A DNA stretch of 64,000 bases. It comes from Mesodorylaimus sp. YZB2_4 (lineage: Eukaryota > Nematoda > Enoplea > Dorylaimida > Dorylaimidae). Below the pieces are notes generated by a model, which was not told the origin of the DNA, searched no databases, and worked only from the letters and a program-made list of their open reading frames with translations. Position numbers and translations under genes: made by a program. Location: assembly GCA_030248295.1 (NCBI GenBank), contig JASANH010001223.1:62001-126000 (forward strand), written 5' to 3'. Positions 50,355 to 61,910 of this stretch are shown piece by piece; position 1 is the first letter of the stretch; each line of letters begins with the position of its first letter.

Positions 50355-53300
50355 ATGGCTGATGGAAAACGGTCTGTCCTATTTGTGTGCCTTGGTAAGA
50401 AAACTGCGTGCGCACTTTGAGGCTTGGTAGGTTTTCTAAGAAGTTCCTACCACTGGGCTTATCGGTCGATCATTGCATTATCGGTGGCTCTCGGCCGATA
50501 CAGAATTTCTTAGCCAATAATTTAAATTTCCCTCTTTTCATTCACCTTGAGCATCTTTGTACAGCAGGACCTTGTGACAACGCGTTATCCATGGCCGCCC
50601 ATAGTCGAGTGTGACAAACAAATGACACTAGCGTTCGTTCGGGATCACTTTTTTCGGGATCGGGATCGGGACTCGCTCAATCCCGGCCGGTATCGAGATT
50701 TTGTTCGAGAGTGTGTTTTTGCAGGTAACCTAAATCCCACCCCAAGTAGCCAGCAAATGTACAGCCAAAAATTTCCTTGCGCAGTATTTATCATTGCATT
50801 AAAAATCAGGCAAGCAAAAAAGCATCATAAGTTTCTCCATCTTACCCTACCGGACATTCCCTTCCCGATCCATTCCTCTCCCCTTCAGCGTTGCCAGATG
50901 CAAAATTGAAAACTCGCTGCCAGGGACCTGAAAATCCGCTAAAAATTCCGCTGTCATATCTAAGAAATCCGCCAAAAAAATCCGTTCGAATTTTTTCTGC
51001 AAAAAAGCGATATTTTAGCGCTTAGTTAACTAAAGCGCGAAGTGGAACAAATAGCGTTTAACACATCGCCCACACTGTGCACGTCAATTTTAAGTGGGCC
51101 GTGCAGGGGACGAGAACACCAGAAGGGAACGGGATTGAAGGACAAAAACCACCCTACTCTGTCTAAATCTTATGCAAAGTGTGCAAATTAGAGCACAGAA
51201 TGCTGAAGAATAAGGAGCCAAGGACGAGCGGATCAAGAACTCTGACTTTACTTACCACCGACTGAGCTGAGCTGAATTTTTTGCCAAATACAGTAGGTAG
51301 GCCTGAGAATGGTCTAAATATTAATTGAGTTCCCTATTTCTTGCCCCCACTCTTTTAATCGACCCTCCAAATCACAACACGCGGACAAAACTATCTCAGC
51401 AAGTCTTAGAAAAAGGGCATGTTGCTTCAAAACTGGTCGCATATAGGCTTTTATATTCATATTTACACCAATCCGCCAGAATCCGCTGCAAAGTCCGCTA
51501 AAACCGTCAATTCGCTCTTTATCCCGCTGTCGGGCAAAAAATCCGCCAGATCTATCGGATTCTAGCTGCATCTGGCAACCAGGGCTCCCACCACCCTCTA
51601 AATCCTCTAAATCCTCTAAAATCTCCTCTGATTCCAATACCCTCCCCTAAATCCTCTAATCCTCCTTAAATTTGGCGGGCCCTCCTCTAAAATTTGGCTT
51701 CTCTCTTATGAGCATGATCTCTGTGACAAAAGTGCTGAAACAATAGTTCTGTATTGACGCCAGAGACCAGAGAGAAATCAGTTGCAAAGGAAAAAATAAG
51801 AAATAAACAAAGAGCGTTACCGATAGGTCAGGAAAACTTTTGTAGAATCAGGGTCTTGACTTTTGCCTTTTTTCGCATATGACTATTTTATCTGCTGATG
51901 GACACTTTTCAGGCGTTCAGTTTTGTGAAATTTGTCTTTCCGATTTATCATTTAGTATGTACAGTATAAGCGGAAATTGGGCGCATTCAGGCGATACAGG
52001 CCCAAACATAGGTACCTGAGCCATGTCAGCATTCCTCTCGCCCCTAGAATTGCTGTCGCTGTACCTATACATGCGATTGTAACACCTTCGGACAGTACCT
52101 TCAATCTAGCATGCTTTCGCCTCATGATTAATGCAGGGTCTTGATGCCTAAACGTCGGCATCGGGATCGAGATCTCTTGTTAAGGAGCATGCGAAGAAAC
52201 GACCTCGCCTGGAATCTCGCTTTGCCGGCTTCAAGGGATTAGGCAGGATATACTTCATAGTAGCCGCGGTGGCTCAGTTGGTAGGTTGGTTAGCGACCTC
52301 CCTTCTCAGCCAGTATCATCCTGGGACGCTGGTGCTGGCACAGGATGCGCCCTCGTGTGGACGTGCTCCTAGTGGAGAATCAGGACTGCTGGCCTAGGCA
52401 AAACGGGTTGGAAGCCAGTGGGGAACTGGGCCCTACCCACAAAAATTAAAAAAGGATATACTTTGTGCGGCCTATTAATAACTTTTCCATTGCGTTGATT
52501 TTGTGTTAGGATGATATGTAGCCTGCAGCGGTAGAGCATTAAGACTTCATGCCAAAAAAATGTACCTTTGTGACCGGTTAGGCAAAAAGTATGCTCAAAA
52601 TCTCCTTTAAATCTAGAAGAATTCTGCTCTAAATCCTCTAAAACCTTCTTTGAATTCATCCTGTCAAGCTGGTGGGAACCCTGGGCAACGCTGCTCCCCA
52701 ACATCGCTGACTTCGTCTGTGGGAAGGGGGGTCTGATCTTCCGCGGGGGGGGGGGGGTCGGAAGGGCGGCGACATGGAGGCCCAATTTGCTTGCTTGTAA
52801 AAATTGAATTTTTTAAAATCCGATTTAACCCGCGAAAATTTGAAGCTGGTTTGTGCCTTCCAAGGCAAAACATTGGGTTTTTTTACTATAAAAATGAAAT
52901 TTTTCTTTTGGGGGGGTCAAAAATAGCAAAGATACCTGCACAACCTTGCTGGGCGGGACAGGAGGGTCTTCGCCAAGTAAAAAAATTTTCTTCTGCCAAA
53001 GATAGTAGGGGGGGGGGGGGTGGGGTAAAAACAGTAAAGTTACATGTAAACGTTTGCCGGGTGGGACAAAGGGTCTAAAAAATGATAAGGGTCCCCCCTT
53101 AACAACATTTTTTAGGGGGTCTTCGCCAAGTAAAAAAATTTTCTTCTGCCAAAAAAAGTGGGGGGAAAGGTGGACGGCACAGACTGCGTGACCTGGACAC
53201 CCTTGCCGGGCGGGACAGGGGGTCTACACTACCTTGGATACTCAGTCAGTTATTTTGCTCCCCTTCCCCTTCTTCACACATCTCCCCGCAACCCGCAACA

Positions 53301-56021
53301 TTCAATGCCGACCATTTTTTATCGGGATCGGGATCCCGAACGAACGCCAAAGGACACATGGTATATGAGGATGCGTTGGGTTGAGATTACCCCAGGAATA
53401 GAAACGTCGCTACTTGCAGGTCAATGGATGTTCAAGAGGCCAATAATCTTTGAATACTCACAGCTCGCTAATCTTACAATTAGTCTGACTGTTGAACAAT
53501 CCTGTTTAGTATTTAGTATGTAGTCGAGGGGCTAAACTGCAGAGTGCGCTTCTTTGTTCCGACACCCACTGCGATTCAGCAATCCTTATCTGATCCGAAA
53601 CCTACGAAAAAAGGCGGAATAAGCCCTCGTTGCCGACCCAAAGCATACGAGTGTCCTGATTGTAAGAGCCATCTTCGACTGAACCGGCCGAACCACAACC
53701 AATTTGCGGCCGCATAGTTTCTCACTGCCTGACAGTGCAAAAATGGAAAAGTTATTAGTTAAAAAAGCCTCTGGTGAAAAGATATTTATTAAGTAGGAAT
53801 TATCGTGGGTGTCTCTTGATCTTATCTGCAATGCAACAACCTGTTGAGCGTTGCTGCAATATGTCTTTCTGGTCTAACTGACAAGGGAACATCGCCAACC
53901 ATCAAGTCGAACTTTGAGAAACCAAAAATTGTAACATGTTCCTGGGTGCAAAAGAAAGCTCTGTGCAAAATATTAGAGGCGTTGGCCAACTGGTAAGCAG
54001 TGGTCAGCGTCCAAAGTCCTGAAGTTTTGTGTGGTAAGGAAGCTGAGCGTTGAGGAAAACATGCAGAGTTCTTTCCAAACTCGGTTTTCGGGTTCGGAGC
54101 TTCGAGTTTAAGCTTCCAACACTCGGGTTTAAGGTTTTTTGCAGAAAAAAACACGAAAAATCCAGCAGAAAATTTCACTGTACTCTACGCGCTGACCAGT
54201 TGGCCAGACGTCTCTAGTATTTTGCACAGAGCTTTTCTTGCACCCAGGAACATGTTAAAATTTTTCGCTTTTCAAAGTTCGACTTGGCTTTTGGCGATGT
54301 TCCCTTGTTAGCCTGAGCGCGAAATATCCCGATTGCAAATCATTTTCTTTCCTACCGCCGCTTATTTTGCCTCTGACCAGCAGTTTTGCAGGTAACATTT
54401 GCCGATCACCAATGGCCGAAGCCATATTCCTGGATCTTCTACGGAAATCTAATCGATTAGAAGAAGTAAGTTCGCATTTCATCATAACTTTGCTTTGATC
54501 AGAAACAGACCCACAGAAGTTTTTTCGTGCTCATAATACTTTCTCTGCGTTCACTCATAACCCATAAAAGGCAAACTGACCATCGCATTCTTTAGTGGAC
54601 CGTCGACAGTGCAGGTATCCTGGACATCCACGTGGGCAAGTCCCCCTACGTGCTCACAATGAAGGCCTTGCAAAGCCATGGCATCACTCAGTACACACAT
54701 CGTGTACGCCAAGTCACTAGTGGCGATTTCCACAGATTCGATACCGTTTTCGGACTAGATGAAGAGAATATCAGGTACTTCGGTCTGGGCAATCAGGTCA
54801 TTACGACCGACTTCTTTCTGTCTTAGAGATTTGCGAAGTATTGAACAATACGCCGATAAGGACAGGAAAAAAGCCAAGTTGGAACTACTCGGCTCATACG
54901 ATCCGAAGGGACTGAAAAATGTGGTCGATCCTTATTATGTGAGTTCGTATTCTTATATGACGTAGTTCCAGTTAAAAAAGGCAAGGCTTCAAATCCACTT
55001 CAAATCGCAGCACATTAAAGGCTGGGAATTTGAAAGTGCTGCAAACCCTGGAGCAGATGGATAGGGAAAATAGAAATCCTAAATCCAGTCATGAGTCAGG
55101 ATACTGTAACGCTGCGCTTCAAGCTTTTTAAATTTCGAATTTCGCGCCTTTTTGTATCCCTAATGAGCCTGCTAAAAATAATGAGTCAGTTTGAGTTTAG
55201 TAATCCTGGGGCAGTAAGAAAAAAGTCTGGGCAAAATGAAATTTTTTTATTTAAGACCTGTAAGAAGCGGAAAAATTTTTATTTTTTTCTGTCGTAAAGC
55301 TGAAACTAGTTTTTACTCATCTCATCGTCAGTTTCACGATCAGTCAGGAATGAGGTATAGCTGGGTCAATAGAAACCAAAGCTCAGTAATTTACTGGCGT
55401 TATTACAAGACCATCGAATCTCCGTAAAAGATGGTTGCAGTTTCAGTTTTGACTCTGATTCTACGCAATTATGAATTGTAAAAAAGCAAAAATGGATTGT
55501 TTTTGTCAATCACTTTTGAGCCATTTGTTTCTGCTCCCATGTCAAATTGTTATGGGCACTTTGCGCAAATTTAATCTCTGGATTGGTTTTTTCAATTAGG
55601 TAACCCTGAATCTGCAACCATTTTTTCCACACCATGTGTAGTAAAAGCTAGTTCCAGTTTCAGTTTCAGCTGCGTCGTTAAAACATTGTTTACACATTTT
55701 GTACTCTACTAAACTGATATGATTCACTCACTGCAGGTCTCCGAAATCCAACCTTTCGACTCAACCACCGTAGGGGCCATCCATAAAAGTCGACCACATA
55801 AAATCTCGATTTTTTGACCTCCACCGACCGCACCTGACCACTTTTTGCTAATCCCTTCACCCACTACCAGTCATGATTTCTCTTCCCGCCATCATGCTAA
55901 CACAACCTAATAAGTCACATTACATTTTCAGATCGATGAACCCAGCGCGTTCGAAACAGCCTTCGATCATATCCATCGATCGTGTCAGTCGTATCTTGAT
56001 CACTGTTATAAAAATCGATAA
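50355..56021 (+). CDS. ACP1: Low molecular weight protein tyrosine phosphatase
   Basis: Five exons join in frame into 164 residues: 50355-50394, 54392-54465, 54596-54774, 54827-54938 and 55932-56021. The P-loop is split by intron 1: exon 1 ends VLFVCL and exon 2 resumes GNICRSPMAEA, rebuilding C12-x5-R18 and the following Ser. Exon 3 opens WTVDSAG and includes the RQVTSGDF and DEENIRDL segments. The general acid Asp132 lies in DPYY at the end of exon 4, matching human Asp129. The protein dephosphorylates phosphotyrosine in cytosolic and receptor targets. Family length is about 157. Intron 1 is about 4 kb and holds at least four repeat elements, the last ending only 80 bases before exon 2. The symbol follows the human orthologue. 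Confidence 0.94.
50889..51580. mobile_element. TIR element with GTTGCCAGATGC ends
   Basis: It starts CGTTGCCAGATGCA and ends TGCATCTGGCAACC. AAATCCGC units (AATCCGCTAAAA, AATCCGCCA) recur at both sides in direct orientation. It lies in intron 1 of the phosphatase. The ends resemble those of the element at 59046-60513. Confidence 0.55.
51597..51680. repeat. CCTCTAAAT tandem repeat
   Basis: Nine-base CCTCTAAAT units in tandem, with variants CCTCTAAAATCT. A few more units occur at 52625-52650. Confidence 0.7.
52263..52452 (+). repeat. tRNA-derived SINE-like element
   Basis: The 5' end reads GCCGCGGTGGCTCAGTTGGT, an A-box-bearing tRNA-like head. A unique body of about 140 bases and an A-rich tail (AAAAATTAAAAAAG) follow. 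No B box is obvious. It is in phosphatase intron 1. Confidence 0.5.
52965..53155. repeat. Direct repeat with G runs
   Basis: The sequence GGTCTTCGCCAAGTAAAAAA, continuing to TTCTTCTGCCAAA, occurs twice (about 52965-53001 and 53117-53153). The copies are separated by a G-homopolymer tract and a GCCGGGTGGGACA unit that also occurs in variant form on either side. Confidence 0.65.
53878..54311. mobile_element. CTGACAAGGG-family MITE, 434 bases
   Basis: The ends are CTGACAAGGGAACATCGCCA and TGGCGATGTTCCCTTGTTAG. It is the best-preserved copy of the family here and almost as long as the copy at 49278. It lies in intron 1 of the phosphatase and ends 80 bases before exon 2. Confidence 0.82.
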
Positions 56022-56391
56022 TCAAGTTATCAATAACCATTTCTATGGAACATGAAAAACCTGCCAGAATTCGTACATTTTGGTTTAAAAAATTTAGCTC
56101 TCCAAAATGAATTCGAAAAACAAAAAACCCAGCTACGATTCATAGCTAACATGGAAAACGGTCATATCTAATCAGCTAATTGAATCGATATCGATCAATA
56201 CTGTACATAAAAGTCCTGCAAACAGCGCACCTCACGGGCACCCGAATTCGACTTGCAAAAAACGAACAAAACTAAAACAAAAACACCCGACGAGGCAGAA
56301 AAAGATCAATCTCAGATCTTGAAAAAATCGGAATTTTCACATGTACATAAATTTTTCCCTCAAAAACTAAAAAAACTTAAACTTTTTACGA

Positions 56392-57575
56392 TTACTCGAA
56401 TAATTTCATAACCACTGGCGATTTAAATTTTTCATCCTTGGTTTCGCCAGTAAATTTCTTCTCTCCATTTTTGAAATTGATGCTGCCATCTTGCGAATCA
56501 ATCGATACTGATCGAAAAACGATGATATCTTTGTCATCATTTTCATCATCCGAAAATGAAGGCATGAAAGGCGGTGGTTTGGGCGTGCGGGCAGTGAATG
56601 GGACACGAGGCTCGGCACCATTCAAGGAGGGCGATGTTCGATGATGATAGGACGAGGATAACGAAGACACGACCCGAGGCGAGCAACCAGAAGCCAGCGA
56701 GGGCGATGACCATACTCTCGTACGTTTGCCCTTGAATCCGTTCGGAGTAGTTTTTGTACAATTACTCAACAAATTATCTTTCGAACGAGATTTTGATTCA
56801 GAATTGATTCGAGTCGGTTTTTTCGCATCTGCGCAATTTTTCTTTGATTGCGGAGTAGTCGTTGGTTGTTGAGCGACAGGACCGTCTTCGCCGATATGTA
56901 ATATAGTGCGTAAATGATAAGTCATTTCTTGCAAACGTATCGATTCGTCACCATTCTAAAAAACCTTGGTTTTTTTCCGAGCTGTAAAACAATCAGCTAA
57001 TTTTCTTCTTACCTCGACCACACGAGAACTCGATTCATTCGAAGCGAGCTCGATCGACTTTTCATCACAAACTTTATCCGAATGCGTCCTTGTTACCATT
57101 TCAAAACCAACGTATTTCGGTGATTTTTGCCCGTGAGTGGCAGTTTTTTCTGGCGAAAACAAACGAATTGGTTCCGGTTTTTCTTCGCCAATCAACGAGC
57201 GCCAAAATTTTTCACGACTCTAAAAAGATTTCCCTTCTTGAAATTGTGTTTTTTAAGCTTTTGAATGTCTTTGACACAAAACTAGATACAAATACGGATA
57301 TTTAAAACACCCTCTTGAAAAATATTTACTTGGACAAAAGCCAAGGTGGAATTATTTCCTGATTCGCAAAGATATTTCAGATTTTTGATAAATTCTCGAC
57401 AAATTTTACACAAAAATGTTTCATTGAACGCAAAACTTTTTAAAAGTCAACTCAATTTACCATTTCGTCTTGATCGTACGATGGTAAATGAATGTTTCTT
57501 TCAAACAAAAAACTTGGACCCGATTTTCGATCTTCTTTATTCGAAATTATATCATTTAATACACTCTGCATTTCA
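56392..57575 (-). CDS. Serine-rich protein of unknown function (3' exons)
   Basis: Four exons join in phase: 57461-57575, 57330-57358, 57013-57217 and 56392-56955 (stop TAA). They encode about 300 residues. The upstream start was not found; exon 57575 begins in mid-codon. The protein has a helical start (LRSEMQSVLNDIISN), a short motif PPWLLSNREKFWRSLIG, and a second helical patch (LQEMTYHLRTILHIGED). A long low-complexity stretch rich in Ser, Thr, Pro, Lys and Arg follows, then an acidic patch (SDDENDDKD) and a short hydrophobic ending. It looks like an intrinsically disordered regulatory or cytoskeletal protein; I cannot name a family. The 29-base exon and the acceptor after TTTTTAGAG were chosen because they alone keep the frame. 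It converges with the phosphatase. Confidence 0.6.
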
Positions 57576-57913
57576 CTACGCAATTTAAAAGATTAAACGG
57601 TTCTCCGTTAAAACAAATTTTAAAGTTAATCTATTGGAAAAACAGAAAATCCCCAGCCCGTGTAGAATTTTCCCGCACACGTGCCAGAAAATTTGCATAC
57701 TCCGCTTCCCGCCAGAATCGTCTGCTACGCCTGTGTGTCAACCAAAGCGCGGGAAATTTGAAAAAAACCTGACAGCGATTTGCCGTTTGCAAACGATTTT
57801 GAATAAACATTTTTTACAAAAACATGAGCATGTTAAGTCGCGATAAGAATCATTGACTTTGTAATCATGATTATTCTCATCCTTTTTCGAACATCATCTT
57901 TTGGGATTCAGAA

Positions 57914-60900
57914 TCAGCCAGCCGACTCCTTGTAGACATAGTAAGCGACTATGATGGCGAACACGTTTAATGCAACATTGCTGAACGAACCACCGACAAG
58001 GATCGTAACAGTCGCTTTATGGACGAGGAAGAATTCTTCACAACAGTCTTTTTGCCCGGCCTAGAAAAGTGATTTTATAGATTCAAAAACCTAGAAATTT
58101 AAAAATACAGTTTCTTACGGTGCAATTCCCCAGTTTTCCACCAGTACAGCAAGCATCGCACTAAAATCGGAACTGAATTCAAATATTAACTAGAATATGA
58201 AAAATTGCTTACGTTGTCCTTAATTTCGGCGAAGCTGTTGAAAGCTTTTTCGGTCAATTTGTCCTTGTGGACGGTACTCGTTTCATTTTTTTGGCCGCTC
58301 CAGATCAGCAAGTTTTCTTTGTACTACAAACAAAAATTGTGAAGTTTAACAGTTTAGTGCCGATTTTGTTTGCTTTTGAAAAAACAAAATGCAAAAATTT
58401 AAAATACATTACGGCCAAAATTTTTTTCCAAATTTGGTTACAAATCGATTGGAACTTACCGATTCATGCAGCACATCGCTCATATAATAGCCTCCGACAC
58501 CTATTTGAGCCAGGAGGCTGATGCCCATCAGGATGATGAAGGCCCTTAACAAGCAGCGATTCCCGGTGCACGCACCCACATAGCCAAGAATGGCCGGCAG
58601 AGCGAGCACCAAGTCGGCGAGGGGCTGACCGAGACCCGCCTGAAAAAGAGACATCAGGATTTTCAGAAAAGATCAAAGTTTTTTAAAGACCCTGAGAGTG
58701 ATTCACGAATGTTGTGTCTCGGCCAGGTAACTCTGACCTGCCAGGAACCTGAGAATCTTAGCAGGAAAATTCAGATTGTCAAACGAAGTGTGTGTTGTTT
58801 TATAAGCTGGAGACTGGAATGACTCGAAAATTAATTGAAAAATGTAAACTTGACACTCCTCAAAGACTCTACGATGTTCAATTGCAAGGATTTTTCAAAC
58901 TGAGGGGCCTAATATCAAGAAAACGCGTTAAAACGGGGAAATCTCGTGGAAATGCGACAAATAAATCTACAAAACATGCAACAGGCAGAGACGGGGTGAA
59001 CACATCGTAACTTTCTCAATTCAACCCAGCTCAACACTGTTTTGACCAGGGTTGCCAGACGCTTAAAGTGAATCCCGTCGCACGTGACCCTAAAAACCTT
59101 CACAAAACCTTCATCACTTATCCAAAAGCCGTCAATAATTCCCTCACAAAAAAACGCTTGCGGTATCAACGAGCTGGAATCACAACGAGGCCAGACAAAG
59201 GGAGCATCAAGCTTTCATTGAACAGCGCCTTGCTAGCTGCAACATTTCTTCGATAAAATCTAATGGCTAATAAGCATGGTCAAAAACAAGATTAGTAGTA
59301 CCTCCAGCTTCTTCAACCTCATCATCAGTAGCGTGTATATCAAAATTAAACACAGAATCTACATACTGTGTCACAAACGAGTCAATGACGCGTTTTTTTT
59401 AAATTAAGACTAACAGAAATAAGTAGTACTCCCTAAGTGTATGGTGAAGCAAAAGTCAAGAATATTTTCAACCCCCATCCATATGGAGATACACATAAAA
59501 ACTTGTTGCTTCGGCAATATGGCCCCCCCGACCCTTGGTCCTGGAATGATCCAAGAAATATAACAATGATCCAAAGGTGATGAGCTATCAAATTTTCTTT
59601 TTAAAGACTCCCAGGTCCCATCATTCGTGAGATCCCGCCAGAAGTGACAACTCAGATTTTTTCGCAAAAAACTTGGGCTTATACTTGAAAGAGGAAAAAC
59701 AAACCTCAAATGATAATGTGACCAGAGATGCTCCTTGGTGCGCAGATGCTACAATATGCATATGCTGTATGCATTATCAATGCATCTGGAGGAGACAATT
59801 GCAAGGGTCCGAATTTTTTAGCATCTTTTTTCGGCCATGCTCGTCTTATAAGCTGGATATTCTTGTAGGATCCCTTTTTTCCAAGTTGCCATTCTTGTCA
59901 TACAGAAAAAGTAACTTGTTGTAGCCACGCAATAGATTCGTAAAGGGTCATTCAGGCACAAAAGCGTGTAGTTTAGAAAAAATGAAGTCACCTAATTCTC
60001 ACCAGTAATCTCACCATTAGAGTTCGGATATATTGATTCATCTCCTTTATAGTACAGCTGTGTATACAAAGAAAAAAAGCTTGAATTCAGAGAAAAAGCC
60101 GTGCACTTGAAATAAATTGGGACCGATAACGGGCAGCGAATCGACTTGGTGCTTTTTTTGCCTAGTGTAAAAGGTGTTTAAGAACATCCCTTCATACCTC
60201 CACAAAACGGCAAAAACCGGCACTTTTGCTGTTTGGTCCCTAACATGGGTTAGCTTAGGCTGGTATTAGACTCAGGCTTAGGCTTAGGCTTAGGCTTAGG
60301 CTTAGGCTTAGGCTTAGGCTTACAGTAGTCTGGTATAAGAATTAAGCTTAGGCTGATATTAGCCTCCAGCCAGCCTTCGCTCGGGGACCAAACGGCAAAA
60401 GCGCCCAAAAACCTTCACCAAAACCTTCACAGGCCAGTCCTTTCCTCAAAAACCTCCACTAGGCCAAAATCCCGTCAAAAATGACGGGAAACCTTCACAT
60501 CTGGCAACCCTGGTTTCGACGTCCTGTTGTAACAAAAAACTGTCAATAATACGCGGGGACAACCAGGATGCCACACACATGATGATTTTCAGGCAGTTGA
60601 TTCGCGGAAAGTTTGAAATGCCGATTCACGAATTCCAATGAAAAAAGGATATTGGAGTTTTGACTGCCTGCATGAAAACCCGTCACTCGTGTTTCTGTTA
60701 ATTCCGAATGCAATATCAAATTGCATACAGAGTATTGGTGGGTCAACATATCAACAGAGGATATGCATTAACGCAGCATATCCACCGCTGCCGAGTTAAA
60801 TCGCGATTCATTCGCGATTAAAAGACCAAGAGAAGGGCACTGAGGGAGATTGCAGTCAAATTGACCCGATTGGATTCGAGGGAGTCAGGTAGAAAACTGG

Positions 60901-61910
60901 CAAGATTTTTCGCTCGACTGATGGGCTTTTCGCAATCATCAGTTCTTCGAAACTTGCCCTATTCGACGTCGTGAACGAAGGATGTTCAGGACGAATAAAA
61001 AAGGGATCGGCATTATCGGTGGTAAAATTATCTGTATCGGCCGATAGCCGATAACTCAATTATCAGCCGATCGAAGAGCCGATACATTGGTCGATTTTGG
61101 GTCACGATGTAACCAGTCCTGGTAGGCGTAGGAGGGAGGCGGCCGACCGTAATCGGCGGGAACAAAACTCCATCTGGAGCAGAATAGTCTTGCTATTATA
61201 CCTACAGCTGAAACATCAACCCGCGGGGTTGATGGGGAGAGTATCGATTACTCTCTCCCACTCGCCATGGCCTACCAGGCATGAGGGTTACAACGAGACC
61301 CATATTTCGGAGGCGCGTCATCACAACTGTCATTCATCCTCGCCCATGCACATTCTGTAGGGCCCAGGGGAGGGCGTCTTATTTGATTAACATAATCATA
61401 TATATATTATGAGATACTAAATTCGTAATATAAGCTGTTTAATATTGACTAAAATTAACAAAAAGTGATATACAGAGGATGGAATATCGATCAAAGAACC
61501 TGATTTCTATCCTCATCGACAATCCTATTGATCATATTTTAGACCATTATAACCTTTTCCAGATTTCTGTCGAAAAAAAAACAAATAATATCCCTTTAAA
61601 ACTATCACAGCTATTTGAAATGATTCTTGTGTACTTTCTGATTAATCAGAATAAAATTAGAACTACATATAATATTGATTGCAATTAAAATTAAATAAAT
61701 TAGAATAAAAACCACAAAAAAGGCGAATTGACTCACATTCAAGTAGACATATTTCAGAATGCCCCAAATAGCAAAGCAGACGTTGTTCGTCTAAAAATAC
61801 AAAGCCATCAAAAGAATATTTCATTCCTGAAAACAAAACCTCACCACAGTGCTTGAACAAGCTCCCATTAGGATCCTCGCGCAACAGCTGAGCCCGCAGC
61901 AGAGACCCAT
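57914..61910 (-). CDS. Tetraspanin
   Basis: Six exons: 61845-61910 (ATG), 61737-61790, 58460-58639, 58214-58323, 58119-58160 and 57914-58060 (stop TGA), giving about 203 residues. The start has a Cys-rich MGLCCGLSCC that could be palmitoylated. TM1 (NVCFAIWGILKYVYL) and the TM2-TM3 unit (ILGYVGACTGNRCLLRAF) match the tetraspanin signature. A short large extracellular loop follows with Cys pairs (DACC, DCC) and an N-x-T site (KNETS). TM4 ends with VAYYVYKESAG. Tetraspanins organise membrane protein clusters. As I read the bases, exon 4 is 110 long, one short of keeping the frame, so the model needs one extra base near 58260. The canonical CCG is replaced by CCTGG. Intron 2 is about 3.1 kb and holds nested transposons. 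Confidence 0.78.
59046..60513. mobile_element. 1.5 kb element with CCAGGGTTGCCAGA ends
   Basis: It starts CCAGGGTTGCCAGACGC and ends TCTGGCAACCCTGG. AAAACCTTCAC units lie near both ends (about 59090-59115 and 60405-60500), in the same orientation. It has no recognised coding sequence. It lies in the long tetraspanin intron and contains the TTAGGC MITE. Confidence 0.65.
60219..60405. mobile_element. 187-base MITE with (TTAGGC)8
   Basis: The terminal inverted repeats are GGCACTTTTGCTGTTTGGTC at the left and GACCAAACGGCAAAAGCGCC at the right. The interior holds eight perfect hexamers (60275-60322, GGCTTA phase) plus degenerate ones. It is inserted in the element at 59046-60513. Confidence 0.8.
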